A DNA stretch of 41,261 nt, taken from NCBI GenBank assembly GCA_041648755.1, contig JBAZOJ010000007.1, forward strand, positions 1-41,261, written 5' to 3'. Source of the stretch: JBAZOJ01 sp041648755 (lineage in GTDB: Bacteria > Planctomycetota > B143-G9). Positions 1 to 9,500 of this stretch are shown one piece after another (position 1 is the stretch's first letter; each line of letters begins with the position of its first letter). The notes beneath the pieces were generated by a model. That model saw nothing but the letters and a program-made list of their open reading frames with translations. It searched no databases and was not told where the DNA came from. The position numbers were made by a program, and so were the translations under genes.

Positions 1-190
1 CCTCCTTCGGGTAGGTTTGCGGAAACGTACGTTTGTACACTGTACTTCCGTTATACCACATCCGGTTTGAGGCACTGGCCTTTTCTTTTCCCAAGGCCTG
101 GGCTCGACTACATGGTAACTTGGCGGTAAAACCTCTTCCTCTCGTCTTCTCCGCCTCCGTGGCTTCACAAATCAAGGTTTTTCCTACCCT

Positions 191-279
191 CTGTCACCCT
201 TCAAGGGGATACTGGGTACGTACCACTGTCACCCTTCGGGGGGATACTGGGTACGCCTTCGCGTGAGACGGCTGCTTTC
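191..279 (+). repeat. Interspersed repeat, tandem copies 1 and 2
   Basis: Two direct copies of a roughly 30-base unit starting CTGTCACCCTTC and ending GATACTGGGTACG lie at 191-220 and 226-255, differing at two or three bases. Copy 2 continues through GCCTTCGCG into a tail GTGAGACGGCTGCTTTC at 263-279. A third copy, with the same unit and tail, lies inverted at 39029-39120. This looks like a genome-interspersed element; its nature is unknown. Confidence 0.7.
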
Positions 280-455
280 CCATTCCTTGGCCTCAACCAA
301 GATCATCTCTTTTCGCGTTTATTGGCGTTCATTAGCGGAAAAACTCCGCTCTTCTGGGCCTCGCAAAATGCCTATCTTCCTCTGTGTACCTCTGTGTCCT
401 CTGTGGTAAAATGCCTTCTTCTGCTCGTGCTTCTCCGCTCTGGCCGGAAAACGCG

Positions 456-479
456 GAGGGGCGGCTTGCGCCGCCCCTC
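456..479 (-). terminator. Rho-independent terminator of anti-sigma gene
   Basis: A perfect 10-bp GC-rich stem (456-465 with 470-479) encloses a four-base loop that reads GCAA on the minus strand, a GNRA-type tetraloop. On the minus strand it is followed by CGCGTTTTCC, a short T run. It lies about 25 bases after the stop codon of the minus-strand gene at 504. Confidence 0.75.
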
Positions 480-503
480 GAGAGAAAGGAGAGAGAGGAG
501 AAT

Positions 504-1292
504 CTATCGGACAGGTAACTTAACCATGAATACTATATCACGTAATTCGGATTTTCGCGATTCCGAAAATTCCTGCAGCTTGTTCCCTACGGAAACCTCT
601 CCGAAGGCCGCTTTGAGCGATATCACAAAACGTGAAAAACTTTCAGGACTGACATCCTTGATGGAATATGTCGGGTGCGGGTTCGCTCCCAGGAAAGATG
701 CCGACAGGTTCAGATCCTTCAGTATGGTGCGCAAAGTGCCGGTGTCAGAGCCCATTTCCCGAAGGGACATTATGACGCACTGACCGGGATCCACCTTCGG
801 CGCGATTTTAACTGTCACGTTGCCCGAGCGCGCGGCCAACTCACCGGTGAAGGAGGGATCAAGAATATCGGTGGCATAACTCCCGACCTTGGACGACATA
901 GCCCCGCCATCGGAAACCGAATTATCAGCCACGTAACTGCGCTCAACGGTATTAGTGGATCTCTGTACCCCCCAGGCACCCAGCAGGACGAGAGCCAGTG
1001 CAGCCGCAACGGCGCCTGCGCGCCAGGCGAAGCTGAACAGCACGCTTGCGTGAGGGAAGCCCGGAGCTTTTTCATCCGCCGCCCTCAAGGCTGCGATTCG
1101 GACACGGATATCCACGGGGCAGCGCTGGCGCGGCAGCGACTGCATCGCCCGCCGAACACCAAGGTGGTCGCTCAGGTATGCTGTACATTCTCGGCAACCC
1201 TCCAAGTGGAGAGATACCGCGCGACGGTCTTCGTCAGACAGTTGCCCGTCGATCAGGTCGAGAATCAGGTCGCGATCATAGGAACAGGACAT
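504..1292 (-). CDS. Anti-sigma factor-like zinc-finger membrane protein
   Basis: A 262-residue protein. Residues 29-36 read HLEGCREC, the H-x3-C-x2-C signature of zf-HC2 anti-sigma domains, with a further Cys at position 3 that could be a fourth ligand. A transmembrane helix spans about residues 90-109. The remaining roughly 150 residues would be extracytoplasmic and match no domain I recognise. Family members hold an ECF sigma factor at the membrane and release it on stress. AAGGAG lies 10 bases before the ATG. The gene has its own ECF-type promoter (1317-1344) and a terminator on either side (1375-1399 upstream, 456-479 downstream), so it appears monocistronic, and no sigma gene adjoins it, which is unusual. 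The nearest sigma factor in the window is the LRR fusion at 36119; a link to it is only a guess. Confidence 0.75.
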   Translation of the reverse strand: MSCSYDRDLILDLIDGQLSDEDRRAVSLHLEGCRECTAYLSDHLGVRRAMQSLPRQRCPVDIRVRIAALRAADEKAPGFPHASVLFSFAWRAGAVAAALALVLLGAWGVQRSTNTVERSYVADNSVSDGGAMSSKVGSYATDILDPSFTGELAARSGNVTVKIAPKVDPGQCVIMSLREMGSDTGTLRTILKDLNLSASFLGANPHPTYSIKDVSPESFSRFVISLKAAFGEVSVGNKLQEFSESRKSELRDIVFMVKLPVR

Positions 1293-1316
1293 TTTCTTTT
1301 GGCTCCTTGCGTGCTT

Positions 1317-1344
1317 TTTGACGCAGGTTTTTCACATCGGTTCC
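1317..1344 (-). promoter_or_regulatory. ECF-type promoter of anti-sigma gene
   Basis: On the minus strand GGAACC (1339-1344) is followed after 15 bases by CGTCAAA (1317-1323). This matches the GGAAC / GTCAAA or CGTC pattern of extracytoplasmic-function sigma promoters such as those of E. coli sigma-E. The predicted transcript start lies roughly 15-20 bases before the ATG at 1292, with the ribosome binding site (1303-1308) in between. It was called by eye. Confidence 0.5.
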
Positions 1345-1374
1345 CAAAAGCGCGCGAGTCCCGCTCCAAATGAA

Positions 1375-1399
1375 AGCGGCGGGCTCGCAGCCCGCCGCT
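1375..1399 (-). terminator. Terminator of kinase/HD-GYP/PDZ operon
   Basis: A perfect 11-bp GC-rich stem (1375-1385 with 1389-1399) encloses a three-base loop. On the minus strand it is followed by TTTCATTT. It lies about 25 bases after the stop codon of the PDZ gene at 1424 and upstream of the ECF-type promoter, separating the two units. Confidence 0.65.
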
Positions 1400-1423
1400 G
1401 AAAAGTCGAAATGTATGCTACTG

Positions 1424-2593
1424 TCAGTTCCCGCGATTGCCCAGAGTAACGGTAACAGGAGCTTCTTTGCCCTCGCGCCACAGGACGATCTCGATAACAT
1501 CGCCGGGAACATGTTGCTTAAGGATGCCGAACAGCTCGTCGATGTTCGCGACCGGCTGTCCGCCGACCGTCAGCATTACATCGCCCACCACAATTCCCGC
1601 CACGCCGGCAGGCGTTCCATCGCCAACTTCGGTCACGACAAGGCCAGTGCCCTCCTTGATGCCGAGCTTGTCGGCCGTTTCCTTGTCAACCGGCTTGACG
1701 GTCACTCCAAGGAAGACCTGCGGTGGATCCGGCGGGGCATCATCGGGGTTCTGGCCCGGGACGAATCCGGGGATCATGATGTTCTGCTGGGGGGGCTCGG
1801 GCTGCTCAAGGTCTTTCGGATTGTTGATGGCGACTTCCATTGCCTTGGCGAAATATTCCAGCGGAGCTACGACGCAACCATATTCGCGCCCTTCAACAGA
1901 GTTGATGAGCCCCAGGATAGTTCCGTCCTCGCGAACCACAAGCGCACCCTTGGCTTCGCCCGACAACTGTCCTTGAGGAAGAGTGCAGGAGAACAGCTTC
2001 ATTCCGTCCTTCTCAAGCTCGCCGTTGATCATGGCAGGCAGGAAGAACGGCGCGAACTTCCATTCTTTGCCGCGTCTTCCGATGATGTAAACGTTGTCGC
2101 CCAGGGCGACTGTCTCGGTCTTCGTCCAGTCTATCTTCTGCACGCCATGCCCCTCAGGCAGCTTGACTTGCGCAAAGTCCACATTCGTTTCCCTGTGGAA
2201 ACCAAGGGATTCTCCCTCTGCTTCCTTCCCGTTCGGAAGCGTGAAAACCTTGACTTCCGGTCCCTGCTGCCCGCCGTTCACAACGATGCCCCAGTTTCCG
2301 AACATGTCTTCTCTCGGGTACATGGCCACGTCATCGCTGATGAGTAATGCCATCGCGGACGCCCCGCCGGAAGCTCTCATCATGTTGCCGTTGCCGCCCT
2401 GAATAACTATCTGTACCTGCATGGCTCCGTTTCCGCCCGTTGTGCAACTCATCAGGTACGGAGCGAACTTCTCCAGCAATTGCTTGGGAGAGAGTTTCGC
2501 GCCCTGTGGCGCAACAACATCTTCGGACCATGCGTAACACGTAAAAGCGAGGACAGCAACGAGGGCGCACGCCAAAGAGAAGCGGCTTTTCAT
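1424..2593 (-). CDS. Secreted PDZ protein with degenerate HtrA-like region
   Basis: 389 residues. I chose the ATG at 2593 because AGGAG lies 7 bases before it and the protein then begins with a signal peptide (MKSRFSLACALVAVLAFTC). A further in-frame ATG lies 36 bases upstream. The middle third has the strand pattern of a trypsin-like HtrA domain, including a segment LVVREDGTILGLIN, but where a GNSGG catalytic serine motif would be expected it reads SGEAKGAL. A PDZ domain occupies about residues 290-386 (VFLGVTVKP, GDVMLTVGGQPV, VTVTLG). An exported scaffold or substrate-binding role seems likelier than proteolysis. It is last in an operon with the FHA-kinase and HD-GYP genes, starting 28 bases after the HD-GYP stop, and is followed by a terminator. 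The PDZ call is firm; the pseudo-protease call is tentative. Confidence 0.75.
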   Translation of the reverse strand: MKSRFSLACALVAVLAFTCYAWSEDVVAPQGAKLSPKQLLEKFAPYLMSCTTGGNGAMQVQIVIQGGNGNMMRASGGASAMALLISDDVAMYPREDMFGNWGIVVNGGQQGPEVKVFTLPNGKEAEGESLGFHRETNVDFAQVKLPEGHGVQKIDWTKTETVALGDNVYIIGRRGKEWKFAPFFLPAMINGELEKDGMKLFSCTLPQGQLSGEAKGALVVREDGTILGLINSVEGREYGCVVAPLEYFAKAMEVAINNPKDLEQPEPPQQNIMIPGFVPGQNPDDAPPDPPQVFLGVTVKPVDKETADKLGIKEGTGLVVTEVGDGTPAGVAGIVVGDVMLTVGGQPVANIDELFGILKQHVPGDVIEIVLWREGKEAPVTVTLGNRGN

Positions 2594-2621
2594 ACTATAT
2601 CTCCTGTGAGGGAACTGATTC

Positions 2622-3803
2622 TTAGACATCTTCGCTGCCGAACTGTCTCAAAAATGCAGGGAATACGTTCGCATCAAAGGAGAAGACCGATGGTACGACT
2701 TCACCTTTCTTTTCGTGAATGTACTCCCCGAGCACTTCCAATGCATCGGCGTTGAGGCGGGTTCCGGACACCGGCAGCATCTCGGCCATGGCGAGATTCG
2801 GGGCAACGGACTCCCTGTAAGGTCGCTGCGTTGTAAGGGCGCTGAAGACATCCGCCACCGATACGATCTGCACTTCCAGGGGAATCGCTTCGCCGCGCAA
2901 CCTATACGGATATCCCGACCCGTCGAGCCTCTCGTGGTGGTAGCGCACGATGTCAACGTATGGCCGGAAGAATGGATTCCGCTCGATGATGCTCGCCCCG
3001 ATTGTCGGATGGGCGTAGATGGTCGCTTTTTCTTCTTCGGTGAGCGAGCCCTTCTTATACAGGATGCTGTCAGGGATGCCGATCTTGCCGATGTCATGGA
3101 GCAGAGATGCCTTGAAGATGACGGCCAGCTCCCGCTCTGAGAACCGCATTCGCTCTCCGATCTCGTACGCCATCTCGGCCACTTTGACGTTGTGCCCGAG
3201 GAGCCAGGCATCTCGCGAGTTTACTGCCGCCATCAACGATACAATGAGCGCCTCGCTCTGCTTGGAGATCATCTCGCGCATCAGGTCAATAACCCCGCCA
3301 AGCTTGCCGGAGCTGTCCTTGAACCTCTCCAGGTCCACCGAGTAGGTCTGGTTGATCCTCAGCGCGGATTGCAGCGAAATCGCCCCGCGGGAGAGAGAAT
3401 CAAAGCTCATGATTTTGTCGTCGAGCCGGGGTGGCGCGCACTTCAGCAGATACTCGACGTCACTCTCGAAGATCAGGCCCTGGTCATCAGTTCTGCAAAA
3501 ACCGCACAGGCCCATCTCGAACAGGCGTTCGACGGGGATTCCGCTGGAAGATTTGCCGAATAGTGCTATGCGAAGGGGCTTCGCCGGGTTTCGAATGAAA
3601 CCGTTGACATGGAACCCGAGAAGTTCGGCCGGGTACTCCGGAAGAGATGAAGACAGAAGTACGAGGTCATAGTCCTGTGCGGTGCAAGCATCTATCGCAC
3701 CGAGCGCCGTATCTGCTCGGTCAACCTCGAATCCCCCGATTGACAGGCGGTCGGAATATAAGGAGAGCGTCCCCGGCAGCTCGCAAACGAGCAATACGCG
3801 CAT
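2622..3803 (-). CDS. HD-GYP protein with degenerate receiver domain
   Basis: 393 residues. The C-terminal half is an HD-GYP domain: HD at 236-237 in HDIGKIGIPD, a histidine at 265, HH at 289-290 and GYP at 297-299, all expected metal and signature positions. Such domains hydrolyse cyclic di-GMP to pGpG or GMP. The first 120 or so residues have the alternating pattern of a response-regulator receiver, but the phosphoacceptor position is Ser51 (DLVLLSSSLP) and the N-terminal acidic pocket is CE, so ordinary phosphorylation is unlikely. The start codon lies 3 bases after the kinase TAG stop with no strong ribosome binding site, suggesting translational coupling. The operon context suggests the upstream Ser/Thr kinase could control it; that is inference. 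Confidence 0.9.
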   Translation of the reverse strand: MRVLLVCELPGTLSLYSDRLSIGGFEVDRADTALGAIDACTAQDYDLVLLSSSLPEYPAELLGFHVNGFIRNPAKPLRIALFGKSSSGIPVERLFEMGLCGFCRTDDQGLIFESDVEYLLKCAPPRLDDKIMSFDSLSRGAISLQSALRINQTYSVDLERFKDSSGKLGGVIDLMREMISKQSEALIVSLMAAVNSRDAWLLGHNVKVAEMAYEIGERMRFSERELAVIFKASLLHDIGKIGIPDSILYKKGSLTEEEKATIYAHPTIGASIIERNPFFRPYVDIVRYHHERLDGSGYPYRLRGEAIPLEVQIVSVADVFSALTTQRPYRESVAPNLAMAEMLPVSGTRLNADALEVLGEYIHEKKGEVVPSVFSFDANVFPAFLRQFGSEDV

Positions 3804-3806
3804 TGG

Positions 3807-6401
3807 CTAATTTATTGCCTTGGCCGCCGCTTCGAGGGCATCGGCCCTGGCATCCTCGCCGTGTACTCTAAGCATCCTTGCCAGAGCCCGAATATCTTTC
3901 TTGGAAGTCGGTTTGTCCAGAACCTTCACGAACAGCGGCTCGATCTTCGGGCCATCGATGGACTCCCATTTGAATTTCTGTTCGACTCCCGTCTTGTGCT
4001 TTAGGGTGAACCAGTCGGCATCGGCGGAGACGATCGACCATTGGCTGGGGTCGGGCTTCAATGTGCCGGTAAGATCAAAACTGAGGCTGATGGGTGCCTG
4101 CTTCCGTATCTCCGCGATGAGCCTGTTAAAAAGATCCCGCTCTGCTTCGACCACCTGGACCAGGGCGTCTGCTTCACGCAGCCGGTCGGTATCGAAGTCA
4201 ACCTGCTTTCTCAGGGCAAAGTACTCGCGCCGGGCAGACTCGAAGTCGAAAGTGCGCTCATAAGCCTCGGCAAGCGAAGTTTTCTCGGCCCACAGGGCAT
4301 CGAGTTGCTTGGTATATTCCTCGAGTCGCGCGCGGGCTTCCGTGATGGTCTTGCGTCCCTCCTGCTCGCGGATGAAAGACTTCAGTATGCTGATGGCAAG
4401 AGAGAGGCGGCCGTTCTTGGCTTCGGTCGACGCCTGTAAAGCAACGTCATAGAAATGGTCGCCTTCGGTCTTTATCACTTTGGCCTGGATGTCGGAGACC
4501 TGTTGCTCTAATTTCCCGGGATGCGTCAGCCTGAACTGTCCGATCTTGCTTTCGGCAAGGGCGTATTCAAAGCGCTTAAGGTGTTCGTCCACCTCGGATT
4601 TCAACTGGGCAAGATCGTTGTCGAGCGCCTTCTCGATCTCCTGTTTTGCCTCAGTCTCGCGGCGGGTCAGGTCCTGGCCGATGCGAGAGCACTCCTTCTC
4701 TGTCCCGTAATCATCAAACACCCGCTGGTGGCTCTGGCGGAAAACCCGCATCGCTTCGAGCCTCTTGCCCGGAGGCAACGTGACAAGATCGCGCAGCAGG
4801 ACATTGAAGTCCGACGAAAGCTCGGCGATACGGATGCCCATTCGCTTCTTGTCTATCTCTATGCGCTCGGCCTCAACCTGGCGGGCGAAGTCAGGATAGT
4901 CGGCTCCCCAGCGGAGGATAATCTCGGTGCCGATCTCGTGGGCTTTGTCAAGCTTGCCATCGGCTTTGGCGCTGATGAATTCGTTATACTTCTGCTGGAG
5001 TTCTTCCGGCGCAGCCTTGCCGGGATGGAACGACGACATACTGGCGGAAGGGGTAGGGGTCGCCCCGGGATCTGCCGAATTATTCCTGAGGAAGACGAGG
5101 TAAACCGCGGTAATGACGATCAGTGCGCCAACTGCAATTCCCAGCATCAGGACGCGGCTCTTCTTGCGATGGGATACCGCTTCGGCGGCCAATTTGCGCA
5201 GTTCAACCGAAGCCTTGTTACCCCTCTTCGGAGCCATCTGGTCATAGACCTTGTCGAGTTCTGCAACCAGTTCAGCCGCGTTGGCGTACCTGTCCTCGGG
5301 GTTTTTGGCCATCATCTTCCGAATGACATTGTTCACTCGTCCCGGAATTGACGGGTTAATCCCCTTGGCGTTCGGGGGCGGCGCGGAAACATGCTTGCGC
5401 AGAATCTCCTGTACCGATACACCTGAATACGGCGTGTCGCCGACGACCATCTGGTAGTAAGAGCAGCCAAGGGCATAGATATCCGCTCTGCCGTCCACAG
5501 TCTTCCCAAGTGCCTGCTCCGGCGCCATGTAGTGAGGCGAACCCATCACCTCGTTGACGACGGCGCCACCCTCTTCGAATACTTTCGATATGCCCAGGTC
5601 GGCAAGTTTCACTTTGCCGTCCGGCGTGACCATGATGTTGTCTGGCTTGATGTCCCGGTGCACTATGTTGAGCTTGTGCGCGTAGTCCAGGGCCTTGGCT
5701 GTTTCCAAGACTATCCTGGTCGCTTCCACGATGGAGAGTACTTTCTTTTCCTTGAGGAGATCCTTGACCGAATCGCCGTCAAGATACTCCATGGAGAAGT
5801 AGTAGATGCTGTTGTATTGCCCTACGTCGTGGACCGAAATCAGGTTCGGATGGTTGAGCTTTCCGGCGGCACGGGCCTCGCTGATGAATCGGGACACAAA
5901 CTCGGGGTTGTGCGCGAATTTGTCGTGCAGAATCTTGATGGCAACGATACGATCCATTGACAACTGGCGGGCCTTGCAGACAAACCCCATCCCGCCCTTG
6001 CCGATCATCTCAAGGATTTCGAATCCCTTGATGTTGATCTTCGTCAGGTCGATGTCGTTGTCCTTGCGGGTTGCCAGAATGGGCTCGATCTCATGCCCCT
6101 GGTCGTCGACCTCGGGGATATGGACGAAGCGAAGCACTGTCCCGCCTATGGCGAAGGTGTCGCCCGTCTTGAGCTCCAGTTCATGAACCATTTTGCCGTT
6201 CATGAGCGTCCCATTTCGGGAACCCAGATCCTTGAGGATGAACTTGTTGCCGGACTGCGTGATCTGCGCGTGCTTGCGCGAGGACTGAGAATCCGACAAC
6301 GCGATTTCGTTGTCTTTCTGCCTTCCGATGTACGAGACCTTGTGTGTTATTTCAAACACACTTCCCGCATCGGAACCATCGAGAATCTCGATTTTCGGCA
6401 T
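3807..6401 (-). CDS. FHA-domain membrane Ser/Thr protein kinase
   Basis: 864 residues. An N-terminal FHA domain (about residues 20-92; YIGRQKDN, SSRKHAQI, GSRNGTLMNG) binds phosphothreonine peptides. A Hanks-type kinase follows, with glycine loop IGKGGMG, Lys156 in VAIKIL, catalytic Asp250 in HRDIKPDN, a D-L-G in place of the usual DFG, and MAPEQ. A transmembrane helix lies near residues 416-438. The C-terminal 400 residues are long, charged and helical, and predicted extracytoplasmic. The ATG at 6401 follows GAGGAG by three bases; a TTG 36 bases upstream is also in frame but has no ribosome site. It is the first gene of the operon with the HD-GYP and PDZ genes. The DLG replacement is common in bacterial kinases and need not abolish activity. 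Confidence 0.92.
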   Translation of the reverse strand: MPKIEILDGSDAGSVFEITHKVSYIGRQKDNEIALSDSQSSRKHAQITQSGNKFILKDLGSRNGTLMNGKMVHELELKTGDTFAIGGTVLRFVHIPEVDDQGHEIEPILATRKDNDIDLTKINIKGFEILEMIGKGGMGFVCKARQLSMDRIVAIKILHDKFAHNPEFVSRFISEARAAGKLNHPNLISVHDVGQYNSIYYFSMEYLDGDSVKDLLKEKKVLSIVEATRIVLETAKALDYAHKLNIVHRDIKPDNIMVTPDGKVKLADLGISKVFEEGGAVVNEVMGSPHYMAPEQALGKTVDGRADIYALGCSYYQMVVGDTPYSGVSVQEILRKHVSAPPPNAKGINPSIPGRVNNVIRKMMAKNPEDRYANAAELVAELDKVYDQMAPKRGNKASVELRKLAAEAVSHRKKSRVLMLGIAVGALIVITAVYLVFLRNNSADPGATPTPSASMSSFHPGKAAPEELQQKYNEFISAKADGKLDKAHEIGTEIILRWGADYPDFARQVEAERIEIDKKRMGIRIAELSSDFNVLLRDLVTLPPGKRLEAMRVFRQSHQRVFDDYGTEKECSRIGQDLTRRETEAKQEIEKALDNDLAQLKSEVDEHLKRFEYALAESKIGQFRLTHPGKLEQQVSDIQAKVIKTEGDHFYDVALQASTEAKNGRLSLAISILKSFIREQEGRKTITEARARLEEYTKQLDALWAEKTSLAEAYERTFDFESARREYFALRKQVDFDTDRLREADALVQVVEAERDLFNRLIAEIRKQAPISLSFDLTGTLKPDPSQWSIVSADADWFTLKHKTGVEQKFKWESIDGPKIEPLFVKVLDKPTSKKDIRALARMLRVHGEDARADALEAAAKAIN

Positions 6402-6436
6402 TTTCTCCTCGTTCGCCTTCTCAGCCTTGTTCAGCA

Positions 6437-6477
6437 AGTATATGTGTTTTTTGGGAACGGAAAACTTTGGTTTCCGT
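6437..6477 (-). promoter_or_regulatory. Possible kinase-operon promoter with inverted repeat
   Basis: On the minus strand TATACT (6437-6442) resembles a -10 box about 30 bases upstream of the kinase ATG, but no convincing -35 box is seen. Just upstream of it is a 7-bp inverted repeat, ACGGAAA (6457-6463) and TTTCCGT (6471-6477), separated by seven bases. It could be an operator, or a weak hairpin for the upstream gene ending at 6507, though no T run follows it. Confidence 0.3.
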
Positions 6478-6506
6478 GACCACGGCCAGCCACGGCCGCC
6501 GAATGC

Positions 6507-9500
6507 TCATTCCTCCGCGCTGAACTCGTCCAGCCATACTTTCCCGTTTCCCTTCGCCCGCACCTCGATAGCCACGGCTGTCGCTCCCTTCGGCATCGTG
6601 AGCGATGTCTTCAGTTCTCTCCATTGTCCCTTGAGTGTCAGCTCCTGGGTGACCGATGCCCCGGTCATTCTTGCTCCCTTGTCGTCGATCGCCGTGACGA
6701 TAAGAACTGCCGAGATGTCTGCACCCTTTCCGGCCTCCAGTCGCACCTTGACCGATCCAGTCACCCGGTTCGAGCGAGTCGCGGTCTTATAGGTTATGCT
6801 CCCGCCTTTCAGTGCCTCGAGCGTGATGCACAGTGAACGCGAGCCGGTGAAGAACACTGACTCGTCCAAGGCGGCCGGCAGGTTCGCAGGCTCGAGTATG
6901 AAAGAGGCCTTGTCAGCGGCCGACCAGGCTTCAAAACCCCCGTTGACCACCAGGGAATTTTCGATGCCGAGGTCCGTCAGCCGACACTTCGCGTCCAGTT
7001 CCACGCATATTGTGACGGGTCCGGCAAATTCTCCCTCGAGATAGAACTCTCCGCGCTTGTCCTTGCCGATTGTGACTTTCTGCACAATGGAGCCGAATCG
7101 CACAAAGCCCTGCGAGCCTTCCTCGCCGGACACCTTGCCCGTCAGCCGATAGAAGCCGTTCAGGATCACCGGATAGACGAAGCGTGTTTCCCCGCCCGGG
7201 TATGCGAGAGCCAGAGTTCTGAGCGCCATGTACCCGGGGCCGGGCTTCTCTTTCAATCGAGGGGGTGCCGGAACCGCGGATTCGCCCTGCTTGAAAAACC
7301 CACCCTTCATTTCGGCATCGCGGTTTGCGCCCAATTTCAGCTTCGCGTCCGGCCCGATTGCTTCGAGCGAATCGACCCGCGCAATTCCTTTCTCAACGGT
7401 AACAATTGCCCGCAGCGAGATCGGCTGAGAAGATGAGAGCATCGGCACTCCAACGCGCTCGACCGATTTCGCGCCAACCGCGTAAATGAAGATTCGCCCA
7501 TCGGCCATCGGAAGCCACGCGACAAATTCCGCGTCGCATAGTACTCCGGAAACCATGAAGATCCCCGATTCCTTCAGCCTGAACGCTGCAAAGCCGTCTT
7601 TCCCGACCGCGATTCCCCTGAAATCATCCCCGACCAGCGATGACAACTGCGGCTGTGCCTCCAGAAGCGGACGGATCCCGACAACACATCCTGTGCCCGC
7701 TTCTCCCGGCGCCACTGCCAGTGTGTGCCCCATGTCAATATAGGTAATGGGGCTCGCGACTGAATCCGCGCCCCAGTCCTGCCACAGGCGCGACCCGGGC
7801 GGCCAACTGACCAACGCCTCCACCGCGCCCAGTTTGCCCCGCCCGATATCCCGTTGATCCGCGGCGTTCAACTCCGGCTTGCCGTACAGCCTGAACAACG
7901 GATACACCTTTGCGCCCGACCAGGGGTGGAACTCATCGCAGACTACAACCAGCGGAGCCGAGCCGGGTGGCGAAACCAGGGCGATCCGGCGATCGAAGGA
8001 CCGAACCGAATCGATAAGCGGCCCTTCGATTTCGGCACGGGCATAGGCATTGCCTGCAAGGGGCTCGAAAGAAACCATGTTCGCGTCGGCCATGGCCGTG
8101 TTCATGGGAATAGGCAGATTGGCGGAATAGGTATTCCCGGAGGATGGCGCTCGTAAGGGCGCCCCTATCCCCATCGCGAGCCCGTCCGGTGAAGCGGGGG
8201 CGCAGCCGGACCAGGGCACTCCCCGCCACAGGAAAGTAAAGCCGCCCTGCGCCGAGCCCAATGCGTCAACCGTGCCATGAGGGGACGCCCGCATCGCAAG
8301 CGAAGCCGCCTGAGTCCAGACGGGCGAGCAACTCTGCGCCAGGCCGAGTTCCTTCGAAAAGGAGTCCTCCCGCTGATCTCCCCATCCGGAGGGAAATAGC
8401 GGAAGCAGCCCGAAGTACCCCGCGCAGGCAGACGTCGGGCCCAGCGGAGATTGAGCCGGAATCGCGGTCTCCTTGTATCCGCACAGGTACGACAGCACGG
8501 ACAGGGCCTTGCCTGACGCACCCGCGACAGTATCGCCGAACTGGCTCCTGCCCAGCACCGGAAAGTCATAGTAGATTCGCGAGCCGGAAACCAGCACCCG
8601 GCGAAGTATCTCTGCCGATGCAGGCAATTGAAGCCTGCGGTGCTGTTCCGCTGCGGCGAAGTAAAAGAGCGGGAAATCCGCCGCCAGCAACGCGCCGGGC
8701 AAAGGAGAGCCCGCGGGAATGAACCAGAATCTGCTGCCTGCCGAGAACAACGCAAAGCTCTGCGTTAAATCGGGAGTTGTTGACAATCCGCAGGAGGCGG
8801 CACAAGCAGCCGCAGTCACAAGACGAAATGCACCATAGTCAGACAGATTACCGTTGGCAAGCCTGAGGGCGTCCAGTTTCAGCAGCTTCGCTACGAGCCC
8901 CGCGCACACCGGGCGCTTGGCGGGCACTGCAACCGACTGCGAACACAAAGCCAACACTATCCGCGCCTTGGTTCCGTCGCCAAGGTAGGGGAGAGCCTCG
9001 TCGATTGCCGCAGCCATTGCGTCAAGCGCTTTCCCGGAGGCCGCCAGGCAGGCCGGATCGCCAAGGGTAGCGCACACGGAAAGGCGCGCGAGCAAATCGG
9101 CGGCCTCGTCCCAATTGACGCTCAGCGCGTATTTCGCCGTCAGCCGGGGCCAGTAGTCCTGAGGAAATGCGCCGGGAGTGAGCTTGGGGACAGCCTGTGC
9201 GGCAGTGTTAGCGGCAATTATCCGCCACCAGCCGGTCTGCCGCCAAAGTATGTAGTCTTCTTCTGTTCCGGGCGGCGGGACGGCGGGTGCTCCACCGTTC
9301 AGAACCAGCTTCAAATCCTTGTCGCAGGAGAACGCCCGATCCTCAACGATGACAACATCACCAACGGCCGAAGACCGCGCCGTAACGCGCCAGTTGCCGT
9401 TACCTGTCTTGACGGGCAGATACATCGAACAGAAAGGGGTTGAGAATGTCGCAATAAGTCCGGCCGGAAATCCCCTGCCATCCGATATCTGGACAATGTA

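Larger units (their letters stand above)
1..503. other. Left intergenic region with repeats
   Basis: No credible gene is seen here; the open frames have no recognisable domain or ribosome binding site. The stretch holds a tandem pair of a roughly 30-base interspersed repeat (191-255), a linked tail (263-279), short direct repeats built on CTCTGTGT around 379-410, and the terminator of the minus-strand gene to the right (456-479). The CTTCTCCGCCTCCG-type sequence near 145-160 recurs in variant form near 30311-30330, in the other orientation. Confidence 0.6.

Noticed and set aside
33..266. Open frames over both repeat copies encoding similar peptides (GDTGYAFA)
   Set aside because: The shared peptide follows from the shared DNA repeat; there is no ribosome site and no domain.
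1..503. Left-end repeats as a CRISPR array
   Set aside because: Only two tandem copies with almost no spacer between them (about five bases) and no cas genes; spacing is not CRISPR-like.
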